Part shown: one piece after another, positions 1 to 7,040 of the stretch
Numbering within the stretch: position 1 is the stretch's first letter
Layout: every line of letters begins with the position of its first letter
NCBI RefSeq assembly: GCF_900106805.1
Contig: NZ_FNNP01000001.1
Span: 372,001 to 436,000, forward strand
DNA from: Ruegeria halocynthiae
Lineage (GTDB): Bacteria; Pseudomonadota; Alphaproteobacteria; Rhodobacterales; Rhodobacteraceae
Length of the DNA: 64,000 nt
Direction: 5' to 3'
Notes under the pieces: generated by a model
Told to the model about the DNA's origin: nothing
Seen by the model: the letters and a program-made list of their open reading frames with translations, nothing else
Database searches by the model: none
Program-made: the position numbers and the translations under genes

Positions 1-358
1 GATGGCCGGATTCGGCCAATGGGGTGTGATGCTGCAATCGAATCGCACACTGATAGGGCAGGCCGGGTTTTTCTATGGCAACCGAGGGCTTGGAGAGGAC
101 TTCGACGGCTTTCCCGAGGCCGGTTGGGTTCTGGCCCCTGAAATGCAGGGGCAGGGGTACGGGCACGAGGCCGCCCAGGCTGCACATGACTGGTTTGACA
201 GAGTTATTCCCGGGCCACTGGTCGCACTGATCGATGCCGATCATACTGCATCACAGAGATTGGCTGAAAAGCTTGGATACAAGTTGCTGCGTGAGGCCGA
301 GTATTGTGAGACCCGGGTTCATCTGTTTCTTCGAAATGGGCCTCCGGCACGGGTGTGA
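1..358 (+). CDS. GNAT-family N-acetyltransferase, 5'-truncated by window edge
   Basis: This is the C-terminal part of a GNAT acetyltransferase, which would transfer an acetyl group from acetyl-CoA to an amine. An ATG lies at base 2, but the first residues are already inside the fold, so the true start is probably outside the window. The acetyl-CoA pyrophosphate-binding loop is visible as QGQGYG (about residues 49-54 of the visible part), followed by the helix EAAQAAHDWF and the terminal strand with SQRLAEKLGYKLL, typical of RimJ-like members. The substrate cannot be predicted. The stop is at 356-358, and about 120 nt separate it from the next gene. Confidence 0.75.
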   Translation, partial: MAGFGQWGVMLQSNRTLIGQAGFFYGNRGLGEDFDGFPEAGWVLAPEMQGQGYGHEAAQAAHDWFDRVIPGPLVALIDADHTASQRLAEKLGYKLLREAEYCETRVHLFLRNGPPARV

Positions 359-481
359 AACGCATTCATTACATGGATGCCGCAAACGGCATTTACTGTG
401 CCGATCCCGGGAAATGATGGGCGGGTCGGTGGCGATATGGTATCGTGGAATTGCCATTTGAGTGAGCGGAGGAGAAGGCTC

Positions 482-1225
482 ATGAGAATTTACCCCACGA
501 TGGAATTGCAGAACTGTCGCTGTGTTACGCTGGACAAAGGGCGTCTGGACGATGCGATGATCTGGCATGTGAATCCGGTAGAAACAGCACGCAGCTGGTC
601 TGCGGCTGGTGCAACATGGATGCAACTGACGGATTTTGATGCGATCGAAGGTCGCGACACCAATTCCGAACTGGTCGAAGAGATTATCCGAACTGCCGAG
701 ATGTCTGTGCAGTTGGCGGGCGGTATGCGAACCCGCGAGCAGGTCGAATACTGGATCAACAAGGGTGCGGGTCGAATCGTCATCGGAACGTTGGCGGCCT
801 GGGATCCGAATCTGGTGAAAGAACTGGCCAAGTTGTATCCAGACCAGATCGTGCTTGCGGTGGATGTATGGCAGGGGCAGGTGATGACCGAAGGGTGGCG
901 TAGTCAAAGCGCCTTTACTCCGGAAGCATTCATTGAAGCGTTTGCAGATGCACCGTTTGCCGCAATTCTGGTCACCGATATCGATAGTGACATGGAAGAT
1001 GTCGAGGCGCAGCTGGGTCTGATCTCGGGTCTGGCAGAGAAGTCACGCACGCCGATCATTGCAAGCGGTGTGGTACGCAGCGCTGATGATATCTCGCGTC
1101 TCGTATATATCCCGAATATTTCGGGTGCGATCGTAGGCCGGGCGCTGTTCCGCAAGACCGTCGATTTGGCCGAAGCTCTGGACGTTGCAAAATCGGCGCA
1201 TGAGCCGGTCGCTGAATTCCAGTAG
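482..1225 (+). CDS. HisA-like TIM-barrel protein (HisA paralogue)
   Basis: A 247-residue protein with the fold of HisA, the ProFAR isomerase of histidine biosynthesis. The ATG at 482 is preceded by a GGAGAAGG ribosome site; upstream in-frame starts are less well placed. The half-barrel phosphate loops are present in altered form (LAGGMRT near 78-84 and ASGVV near 197). The second catalytic Asp is D128 in AVDVWQGQ, and T165 sits in VTDIDSD. The first catalytic Asp of HisA (Asp8 in Thermotoga HisA) is Glu here (E8 in PTMELQ), and the usual AIDL motif is changed. No other his genes are adjacent. It may be a divergent isomerase or a repurposed paralogue; the reaction is unproven. Confidence 0.75.
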   Translation: MRIYPTMELQNCRCVTLDKGRLDDAMIWHVNPVETARSWSAAGATWMQLTDFDAIEGRDTNSELVEEIIRTAEMSVQLAGGMRTREQVEYWINKGAGRIVIGTLAAWDPNLVKELAKLYPDQIVLAVDVWQGQVMTEGWRSQSAFTPEAFIEAFADAPFAAILVTDIDSDMEDVEAQLGLISGLAEKSRTPIIASGVVRSADDISRLVYIPNISGAIVGRALFRKTVDLAEALDVAKSAHEPVAEFQ

Positions 1226-1239
1226 TCGCCGTACATAAG

Positions 1240-1280
1240 AAAACCCGCCATTTCCGCACTGAGGAATGGGCGGGTTTTTT
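1240..1280 (+). terminator. Rho-independent terminator after the HisA-like gene
   Basis: The arm AAAACCCGCCATT with TCC pairs with GGAATGGGCGGGTTTT across a short loop and runs into six T residues. It lies 15 nt after the stop codon of the upstream gene. Confidence 0.85.
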
Positions 1281-1389
1281 GCTGCGGGGGCGATTCTTAT
1301 GGGTTTGGCAGAGTATTAGAATGGGTCATGGCAACATGATGCCGGTTCAGATTACGCCGTTGCTCTTGCCCCCGCACCCCGGGCCGGGG

Positions 1390-1406
1390 TATGAGCGGTT
1401 CTCATA
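1390..1406. promoter_or_regulatory. Short dyad upstream of fabF
   Basis: TATGAG and CTCATA form a perfect 6-bp inverted repeat around a 5-nt spacer, ending 25 nt before the fabF ATG. The position suits an operator or a small leader hairpin. No known regulator motif is recognised. Confidence 0.3.
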
Positions 1407-1431
1407 ACAGGAAGCAGGCAAGAGGCACTTC

Positions 1432-2697
1432 ATGCGCAGAGTCGTTGTAACCGGTCTTGGATTGGTCACTCCTTTGGCCAGTGGGGTTGAAGAAACATGG
1501 TCGCGGCTGCTGGACGGTGAGTCCGGTGCAGGCCCGATTACACATTTCGACGCCGAGGCAAGCGGGGTCACTACGACCTATGCCTGCGAAGTTCCGCGCG
1601 GAGATGGCACCAACGGGACGTTCAATCCCGACGATTGGATGCCACCAAAGGAACAGCGCAAGATCGAGGATTTTATCCTTTATTCGATCGCTGCGGCCGA
1701 GATGGCCTGCAAAGATGCAGGCTGGCTGCCCGAGGATGAAGAAGACCGTCTGCGCACGGGCGTTCTGATCGGGTCCGGTATTGGCGGCCTTGGGTCCATT
1801 GCCAATACGGCCAATCTGATCCGCGACAAAGGCCCGCGCCGGGTTTCCCCATTCTTTATTCCCGGTGCTTTGATCAACCTTGCTTCGGGGCAGGTGTCGA
1901 TCCGCCATGGGTTCAAGGGGCCGAACCATTCGGTTGTGACCGCGTGTTCGACCGGTGCTCACGCGATTGGTGACGCCAGCCGCATCATCCGGGCCGGAGA
2001 CGCAGACGTGATGATCGCGGGCGGCGGAGAGGGCTGCATCTGCGAAATCGGTATCGCTGGTTTCAATGCCTGTAAGGCGCTGTCGACCAAGTATGCAGAT
2101 GATCCGAAAAAGGCGAGCCGCCCCTATGACATTGATCGTGATGGTTTTGTCATGGGTGAGGGCGCGGGTATCGTGGTTCTTGAGGATTACGAACACGCCA
2201 AAGCACGTGGCGCCAAGATTTACGCTGAAGTGCTCGGCTATGGCATGTCAGGTGACGCCTATCATATCACCGCTCCGTCCGAGAATGGCGACGGGGCCGA
2301 ACGTTCGATGAAGGCAGCGCTGCGTAGCGCTGACCTTGAGCCGAAAGATCTGGACTACATTAACGCACATGGCACTTCGACCATGGCGGATACGATTGAG
2401 CTGGGCGCGGTTGAGCGTCTGTTGGGCGATCATGCCAACAAAGCGACCATGACCTCGACCAAATCGGCCACTGGTCACCTGTTGGGTGCTGCAGGGGCGA
2501 TTGAAGCAATCTTCTCGATTCTGGCGATCCGTGATCAGGTTGCACCGCCCACTATCAACTTGGACAACCCGGCGGTTGAAACGTCGATCGATCTGGCCCC
2601 GAATGCCAAGCGTGAGCGTGAGATCAATGTAGCCTTGTCGAACTCGTTTGGCTTTGGCGGCACTAATGCAAGTGTGATCTTCGGAAAGGTCAGCTAA
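1432..2697 (+). CDS. fabF: 3-oxoacyl-[acyl-carrier-protein] synthase II
   Basis: A 421-residue FabF, the condensing enzyme of fatty-acid elongation, which joins malonyl-ACP to acyl-ACP in the cytoplasm. The thiolase-fold catalytic set is intact: nucleophile C172 in VTACSTGAH, H313 in NAHGTST, K344 in STKSATGH and H349. Full length matches the family. The ATG at 1432 follows a purine-rich stretch (AAGAGG). The acpP gene that often precedes fabF is not present here; the upstream neighbour is the HisA-like gene, separated by a terminator, so fabF must have its own promoter. Its TAA overlaps the mltG ATG by one base (TAATG), which indicates co-translation. Confidence 0.97.
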   Translation: MRRVVVTGLGLVTPLASGVEETWSRLLDGESGAGPITHFDAEASGVTTTYACEVPRGDGTNGTFNPDDWMPPKEQRKIEDFILYSIAAAEMACKDAGWLPEDEEDRLRTGVLIGSGIGGLGSIANTANLIRDKGPRRVSPFFIPGALINLASGQVSIRHGFKGPNHSVVTACSTGAHAIGDASRIIRAGDADVMIAGGGEGCICEIGIAGFNACKALSTKYADDPKKASRPYDIDRDGFVMGEGAGIVVLEDYEHAKARGAKIYAEVLGYGMSGDAYHITAPSENGDGAERSMKAALRSADLEPKDLDYINAHGTSTMADTIELGAVERLLGDHANKATMTSTKSATGHLLGAAGAIEAIFSILAIRDQVAPPTINLDNPAVETSIDLAPNAKREREINVALSNSFGFGGTNASVIFGKVS

Positions 2698-3854
2698 TGT
2701 GGCGCGCACTCGCTTCGAACGCGCTGACTATTCTGATCGTCGGCCTGTTCCTGATGGGCGGTGTCGTCTTGTGGGGACAGTCGCAATATAAGTCCGGAGG
2801 TCCTCTGGAAACTGCGATCTGCCTGCAGGTCAAGCCCGGCTCCAACATGACGCGTGTTAGTCGCAATCTGGAAGATCAGGGGGCGATCAGCAGCGGTTTG
2901 ATCTTCCGGTTGGCAGCAGATTACGCGGACAAGTCTCAGCAGTTGAAAGCGGGTAGTTTTCTGGTGCGTGAAGGATCGTCGATGGAGCAGATCGTCGACG
3001 AGATCACCAGCAGCGGAGCCAGCACTTGTGGGACCGAGATCGAATACCGCATCGGCGTGACCCGGACTCAGACCCGTGTGCGCGAGCTTGATCCGGCGAC
3101 ATTGGATTTTGTTGAGGTCGCAGCATTCGAGCTGGGCGAGGGTGAAATTCCTGAAGTATATGACGAGAAACGAGGTGAGGCTGATACGCGCTATCGAATT
3201 TCTTTGGCCGAAGGTGTCACTAGCTGGCAAATCGTGGAGGCGCTGAAATCAATCGAGCTGCTGACCGGTGATGTCGCGGAATTACCTGCCGAGGGGATGT
3301 TGGCCCCGGACAGCTACGAAGTGATCCCGGGTGCGGATCGGAATGCCGTTCTGGAAGATATGAAGGAAAAGCAGCAGCTTAGAATCAATGCAGCTTGGGA
3401 AGGCCGTCAGGAAGGATTGCCTCTGAACAGCCCTGAAGAGATGCTGATACTTGCGTCAATCATCGAAAAAGAAACCGGTTTGCCGGCAGAGCGCGGTCAG
3501 GTGGCCAGCGTTTTTGTCAACCGGCTGAATCAGGGTATGAAACTGCAGACAGACCCAACCGTAATCTATGGCGTCACCAAGGGGCAGGGCACCTTGGGTC
3601 GTGGTTTGCGGCGGAGCGAATTGCGTCGTGTGACGCCGTGGAACACCTATGTCATCGACGGGCTGCCGCCCACACCGATCGCCAACCCGGGATTTGCGAG
3701 CCTTGAGGCCGCGGTGTCACCGGACGACACTGACTTTGTGTTCTTTGTTGCTGATGGGACCGGTGGTCATGCCTTCGCCGAAACCTTGCAGGAGCACAAT
3801 CGCAACGTTGCAAAGTGGCGCGAGATCGAGGCTGAGCGGAATTCGGGAAACTGA
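2697..3854 (+). CDS. mltG: Endolytic murein transglycosylase MltG (YceG-like)
   Basis: A 385-residue membrane-anchored lytic transglycosylase that cleaves nascent peptidoglycan and is thought to terminate glycan strands. One N-terminal membrane helix (about 9-27) is followed by a LysM-like part (KPGSNMTRVSRNLEDQGAI) and the YceG catalytic domain. The catalytic Glu is E257 in ASIIEKETG, with the conserved TDPTVIYG and NTYVIDGLPPTPIANPG further on. An extra segment of about 60 residues (roughly 108-168) separates the LysM-like part from the catalytic part, making it longer than E. coli MltG (340 residues). It is translationally coupled to fabF, the equivalent of the fab-mltG linkage in many proteobacteria. 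Confidence 0.93.
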   Translation: MWRALASNALTILIVGLFLMGGVVLWGQSQYKSGGPLETAICLQVKPGSNMTRVSRNLEDQGAISSGLIFRLAADYADKSQQLKAGSFLVREGSSMEQIVDEITSSGASTCGTEIEYRIGVTRTQTRVRELDPATLDFVEVAAFELGEGEIPEVYDEKRGEADTRYRISLAEGVTSWQIVEALKSIELLTGDVAELPAEGMLAPDSYEVIPGADRNAVLEDMKEKQQLRINAAWEGRQEGLPLNSPEEMLILASIIEKETGLPAERGQVASVFVNRLNQGMKLQTDPTVIYGVTKGQGTLGRGLRRSELRRVTPWNTYVIDGLPPTPIANPGFASLEAAVSPDDTDFVFFVADGTGGHAFAETLQEHNRNVAKWREIEAERNSGN

Positions 3855-3935
3855 TCTGATCGTCTGAGTTGTACAGGTTTAGAACGGCGTTTTGTCTGAC
3901 TTGTACAACTTGGATTTCCAACCTTAACAAAGTAG

Positions 3936-3962
3936 CGGCCCGGTCAATCGACCGGGCCGTTT
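3936..3962. terminator. Bidirectional terminator between mltG and the DEAD-box helicase
   Basis: A perfect 10-bp stem (CGGCCCGGTC / GACCGGGCCG, 3936-3945 with 3950-3959) with a 4-nt loop lies between two convergent genes. T residues follow on the plus strand and a TTTGTT stretch follows on the minus strand. Confidence 0.8.
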
Positions 3963-3967
3963 CATGT

Positions 3968-5227
3968 TCAGGCCGCTTTGGCGCGACGCGGGCGGCGGCG
4001 TTTCTGGCCGCCCGGTTTGGGCGCACCGGAATGCTGAGGTTTCGGGCCACGACGATTGTTGTTCTGACGGCGCGCGGGCTTCTTGGGTGCGATGGCTTCG
4101 GGCATCACACCACTGGCCACCGGAATCTCGGTCTTCATCAGCTTCTGGATCTGACGCAGCAGATCAACTTCTTCAGCTGAACAGAAAGCGATGGCCTCAC
4201 CCTCACGGCCCGCACGGGCCGTACGTCCGATACGGTGGACATAGTTGTCAGGCACTTCGGGCAGGTCGTAGTTGATCACGTAAGCCACACCGGGAATGTC
4301 GATGCCGCGCGCGGCAACATCGGTGGCGACGAGAACGTTGATCTCGCCCGCGCGAAACGCCTTGATGGCACGGTCGCGTTGGCCCTGGCTTTTGTTGCCA
4401 TGGATCGAGGCTGCGTTGAAACCATCTGCGACGAGGCCTTTCATCAATTTCTCGGCCCCGTGCTTGGTGCGGGAAAACACCAGCGTCAGCGCGTCCATAT
4501 CAGCTGAGAGGATCTCGCGTAGTTTGCTGGGTTTCGCAGGCTTTTCAACGAAATGGATCGATTGCGTGACCTTGTCCGCTGCTTTGCCGGGAGGCGAGAC
4601 CTGAACCCGTTGTGGGTTTGTGAGGTAGGCGCGGCTGAGCTCTTCCATCTGTTTGGGCATAGTGGCCGAGAACAGCATGGTCTGACGCGGGGTGCCCAGT
4701 TCCGGTGCGATGCGGCGCAGCGCGTGGATGAACCCCATGTCCAGCATCTGGTCGGCCTCGTCCAGAACCAGATGCTTGACCGAACTCAGATCAACAGCGC
4801 GGCGATCCATCAGATCGATCAGGCGACCCGGAGTGGCTACCAGAATGTCGGTGCCGCGCGACAGGAACATGATCTGTTTGTTGATCGACTGGCCGCCCAC
4901 AACGGTGGCGACGCGCAGTCTGGTGTTCTTGGTGAGGTTGCGCAGGCTGTCGGCAATCTGGTTGACCAGTTCGCGGGTGGGCGCAAGGATAAGTGATTTC
5001 GCCATTTTGGGCGCGGGTTTGCCGGGCTGGGCCAGCAGGTGGTCGATCAGCGGCAGGCCGAAGGCAAGTGTTTTGCCGGTGCCGGTCTGGGCGAGACCAA
5101 GAATGTCGTGACCGTTCAGTGCCAATGGAATGGCCTGATTCTGGATCGGAGTAGGTTGGGTGAATTTCGCGTCTTTCAGTGCGTCGTTCAGGGCTGGCGC
5201 AAGGCCAAGCATATCGAAGTCGAACAA
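3968..5227 (-). CDS. DEAD-box ATP-dependent RNA helicase, RhlE-like
   Basis: A 419-residue DEAD-box helicase that unwinds RNA, as used in ribosome assembly and mRNA turnover. All family motifs are visible: Q-motif (FTQPTPIQ, 22-29), Walker A AQTGTGKT (46-53), PTREL (83-87), TPGR, DEAD (156-159), SAT (187-189), ATDVAARGID, and HRIGRTARAG (331-340). The basic C-terminal tail (about 385-419, rich in R, K and N) is typical of RhlE-type RNA-binding extensions. I chose a TTG start at 5227 because AAGGAAT sits about 8 nt upstream and the N-terminus then reads MFDFDMLGL; an ATG five codons later at 5212 is the alternative. The reading frame stays open upstream to 5362, but that part looks non-coding. 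Confidence 0.93.
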   Translation of the reverse strand: MFDFDMLGLAPALNDALKDAKFTQPTPIQNQAIPLALNGHDILGLAQTGTGKTLAFGLPLIDHLLAQPGKPAPKMAKSLILAPTRELVNQIADSLRNLTKNTRLRVATVVGGQSINKQIMFLSRGTDILVATPGRLIDLMDRRAVDLSSVKHLVLDEADQMLDMGFIHALRRIAPELGTPRQTMLFSATMPKQMEELSRAYLTNPQRVQVSPPGKAADKVTQSIHFVEKPAKPSKLREILSADMDALTLVFSRTKHGAEKLMKGLVADGFNAASIHGNKSQGQRDRAIKAFRAGEINVLVATDVAARGIDIPGVAYVINYDLPEVPDNYVHRIGRTARAGREGEAIAFCSAEEVDLLRQIQKLMKTEIPVASGVMPEAIAPKKPARRQNNNRRGPKPQHSGAPKPGGQKRRRPRRAKAA

Positions 5228-5550
5228 ATAATATTCCTTTGTAATCCGCAGGATTGCCAGCGGACGAGTCGGTACTGGCCACGCGATGCGCGTAGCCGGC
5301 AAGGGTTGTGCGAGACCTCGGGACGTGCAGGCGTTTCCTGCGGCGTCTGGCCGTCGCGTCAAGAACCCTGCGTGAATGGGAACTATGGGATTGATAGGGC
5401 GCTGTGGGGCTAAGGCAGCCCGCCAATGCTCACGCTTCAGCGCTGTTTGAGGGGCACATGCGGGTTGAGAGGCAAAATGTCAAGCTTAGTGTTGCCGTTT
5501 CTGTCTTGAGCAAAGCATGGCTTCTGATTGGTAAGTGGCGGCTGGGGGCC
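5228..5550. other. Intergenic region, no gene seen
   Basis: About 320 nt between two minus-strand genes. It should carry the helicase promoter. No tRNA, credible ORF or strong terminator was seen. Confidence 0.5.
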
Positions 5551-6090
5551 TTAAAAAACTGTCAGACCGACCGCCTGATTGATCGCGAAACCGGTTCTCA
5601 CTGCCCGATAAGTCGGAAAAGGCATCCGCCCGGTGGTTTTAATGTCACGCTGAATCCAGTCCCGATCCTCCAGCTGTTGTAGAGAAGAAGACAAAGCCCG
5701 GTCTGTGATTGTCACCAGATCCGCCCTGATGGCGGAAAAGCGATATGGCGCACCGGTGAGCGCCAGGATCGGCACGGTCCATGTTTTTCGTATGAGCCTG
5801 AATTCGCTATCATTGGGTACTGCGTTGACGATGGCGCTGGCCATCTTCGCGGCTTGAGTCCCGGCAGAAGTCAATCTGAATTCCGGGCGTAGCGGATGAC
5901 CATGGCCCGGATTCCGCTCGATCAGTCCAAGCTGCAGAAGATGATCGAGACTTGCCGCAAAGGCAGTTCTGCCTGCGCTGGTGGCGGATAGCAAAGGTGC
6001 CTGCCGACCCGCAATACCAGAATGCAGCAGGGCGAGTATGTTCAATGACCATGCGCGTGAAGTCAGCTTGACAAGTAGATTGATGTCCAT
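5551..6090 (-). CDS. HxlR-type transcriptional regulator with two winged-helix units
   Basis: A 179-residue DNA-binding protein. Two winged-helix units of the HxlR/MarR type follow one another: residues 6-75 (LTSRAWSLNILALL ... LIERNPGHGHPLRPEFRLTSAG) and 97-170 (LIRKTWTVPILALTGAPYRFSAIRADL ... TYRAVRTG). Each begins with the W-S/T-L/V-x-I-L-A-L helix of HxlR proteins, so the gene looks like an internal duplication, whereas typical HxlR proteins have one such unit and dimerise. The ATG at 6090 has no clear ribosome site and lies next to a palindrome at 6095-6107, so it may be translated from a leaderless transcript. It is divergent from a glyoxalase-like gene it may control. Confidence 0.75.
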   Translation of the reverse strand: MDINLLVKLTSRAWSLNILALLHSGIAGRQAPLLSATSAGRTAFAASLDHLLQLGLIERNPGHGHPLRPEFRLTSAGTQAAKMASAIVNAVPNDSEFRLIRKTWTVPILALTGAPYRFSAIRADLVTITDRALSSSLQQLEDRDWIQRDIKTTGRMPFPTYRAVRTGFAINQAVGLTVF

Positions 6091-6094
6091 AAAG

Positions 6095-6107
6095 TATAGT
6101 AACTATA
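6095..6107. promoter_or_regulatory. Palindromic operator between HxlR-like and glyoxalase-like genes
   Basis: TATAGT-A-ACTATA is a perfect 13-bp dyad in the 40-bp divergent gap. It overlaps candidate -10 sequences for both directions, which is where an autoregulating repressor would bind. Confidence 0.5.
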
Positions 6108-6130
6108 AATTATACCGAAAGGGAAGATTG

Positions 6131-6508
6131 ATGCCGCTCGTTTCACTAAAAAATACCATTACGTTTGCGATTTCAGTTCGGGATCGCCATGCAAGCGCGG
6201 ATTGGTACAGCGCCAAGTTGGGGTTTGAGCTGACCCATCACATAGACGAGGCGGGTTGGAGCGAGATGCGCACCAATGTGGAAGGCGTGACACTGGGTCT
6301 GGGTGAACAGGCTGAGCCTGTACCGGGCAATTGCGTTCCGGTGTTTGAGGTCGCCGATATCGCCTCGGCGCGCGGCGCTTTGGAGGCCGACGGGGTGGCA
6401 TTCGACGGTGCCACTGAAACGGTCGAAGGGATGGTCAGCACGGCCACTTTCTATGATCCGGATAGAAATGCGCTGATGCTGGCGCAAGACCTGACGGGTG
6501 GTAACTAA
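6131..6508 (+). CDS. VOC-family (glyoxalase/bleomycin-resistance-like) protein
   Basis: A 125-residue vicinal-oxygen-chelate protein. The ATG at 6131 follows GAAAGGGAAG; in-frame codons upstream overlap the divergent regulator and are unlikely to be used. The paired beta-alpha-beta-beta-beta modules are visible: ITFAISVRDRHASADWYSAKLGFELTH, then GNCVPVFEVADIASARGALEADGVAF and FYDPDRNALMLAQ. These proteins bind a metal and act on small electrophiles, or bind antibiotics. The substrate is unknown. The divergent HxlR-type regulator suggests induction by the substrate, a common arrangement for detoxification genes. Confidence 0.8.
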   Translation: MPLVSLKNTITFAISVRDRHASADWYSAKLGFELTHHIDEAGWSEMRTNVEGVTLGLGEQAEPVPGNCVPVFEVADIASARGALEADGVAFDGATETVEGMVSTATFYDPDRNALMLAQDLTGGN

Positions 6509-6550
6509 GAGCATCCGGCAACCAATTGTTAACCACCACCGTACGCTCTC

Positions 6551-6570
6551 TGTTGCGTAGGTGTTGCGTA
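6551..6570 (+). repeat. Tandem 9-bp direct repeat upstream of the GTA promoter
   Basis: TGTTGCGTA occurs twice (6551-6559 and 6562-6570) with an 11-bp period, ending 5 nt before the predicted -35 box. One helical turn of spacing adjacent to -35 is the geometry of an activator binding site. Confidence 0.6.
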
Positions 6571-6575
6571 ACACA

Positions 6576-6604
6576 TTGACTTTGCGAACTTAATCACGTA
6601 TAAC
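6576..6604 (+). promoter_or_regulatory. Predicted promoter of the GTA operon
   Basis: TTGACT (6576-6581) and TATAAC (6599-6604) are separated by exactly 17 bp, close to the sigma-70 consensus. Transcription should start at about 6611-6612. A CtrA-like half site TTAACCAC lies further upstream at 6529-6536. Confidence 0.65.
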
Positions 6605-6629
6605 TTGTGTCATGCTAGAAGAAGTGGGC

Positions 6630-6661
6630 AACGGCCCCGGGGCGACCCGGTGGCCGTTTTT
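6630..6661 (+). terminator. Terminator-like hairpin in the GTA leader
   Basis: AACGGCC (6630-6636) pairs with GGCCGTT (6652-6658), enclosing a second stem CCGGG/CCCGG with loop GCGA, and five T residues follow from 6657. It sits about 20 nt after the predicted transcription start and before g1, so it could attenuate GTA expression or end a short RNA. Confidence 0.6.
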
Positions 6662-6707
6662 CGTTTCTCTCGTGCGGAAAAACTCACGCATGAGGTCACA
6701 GGCAAAC

Positions 6708-7040
6708 ATGACTTTGATTACCCCGGAAGAGCGGATTTCCCAGACGGCTGACTTGTTGGTGTCGCTTGAGAGGTCCATTCGCGATCTGCGCAATGCAGCG
6801 GAAGAACTGCGAAAACAGATCGGTGCCGGGGAGGATGCAGACCTTGCCGGAACAGGCAAGCAACTTGGACAGCTAGAGGGGCTGATCCGAAGTTGCCAGA
6901 AAGTGGAGACAAGCTTTGTCGAACAACATCACAGACAAGCCGGAATTGCCCAAGGGGGTTATGCGCTCGACCTTGATCGGGCACGATCTGAGATCGGGTG
7001 CAGGCTGGCTCGCCTCCGCGCCTGCTGCGGTGCAGGATAG
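6708..7040 (+). CDS. g1: GTA protein g1, small terminase subunit-like
   Basis: A 110-residue GTA g1 homologue, the DNA-recognition partner of the large terminase. A heptad-like helical stretch (SQTADLLVSLERSIRDLRNAAEELRKQI) is followed by the conserved C-terminal LDLDRARSEIGCRLARLRACCGAG. I chose ATG 6708 by similarity to the usual length. The same frame is open back to an ATG at 6612, which coincides with the predicted transcription start, giving a possible 142-residue form; ATG 6690 is also possible. The 3' end overlaps g2 by 125 nt. Confidence 0.8.
   Translation: MTLITPEERISQTADLLVSLERSIRDLRNAAEELRKQIGAGEDADLAGTGKQLGQLEGLIRSCQKVETSFVEQHHRQAGIAQGGYALDLDRARSEIGCRLARLRACCGAG

Noticed and set aside
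5404-5682. Plus-strand ORF of 92 codons near the HxlR-like gene
   Set aside because: No ribosome site, no protein-like features, and its 3' half is antisense to the regulator gene.
6612-6707. Treating the 32 codons before g1 as certain coding sequence
   Set aside because: The in-frame ATG may be used, but the stretch also contains a terminator-like hairpin; I kept the shorter g1 in the annotation and list the extension as a finding.
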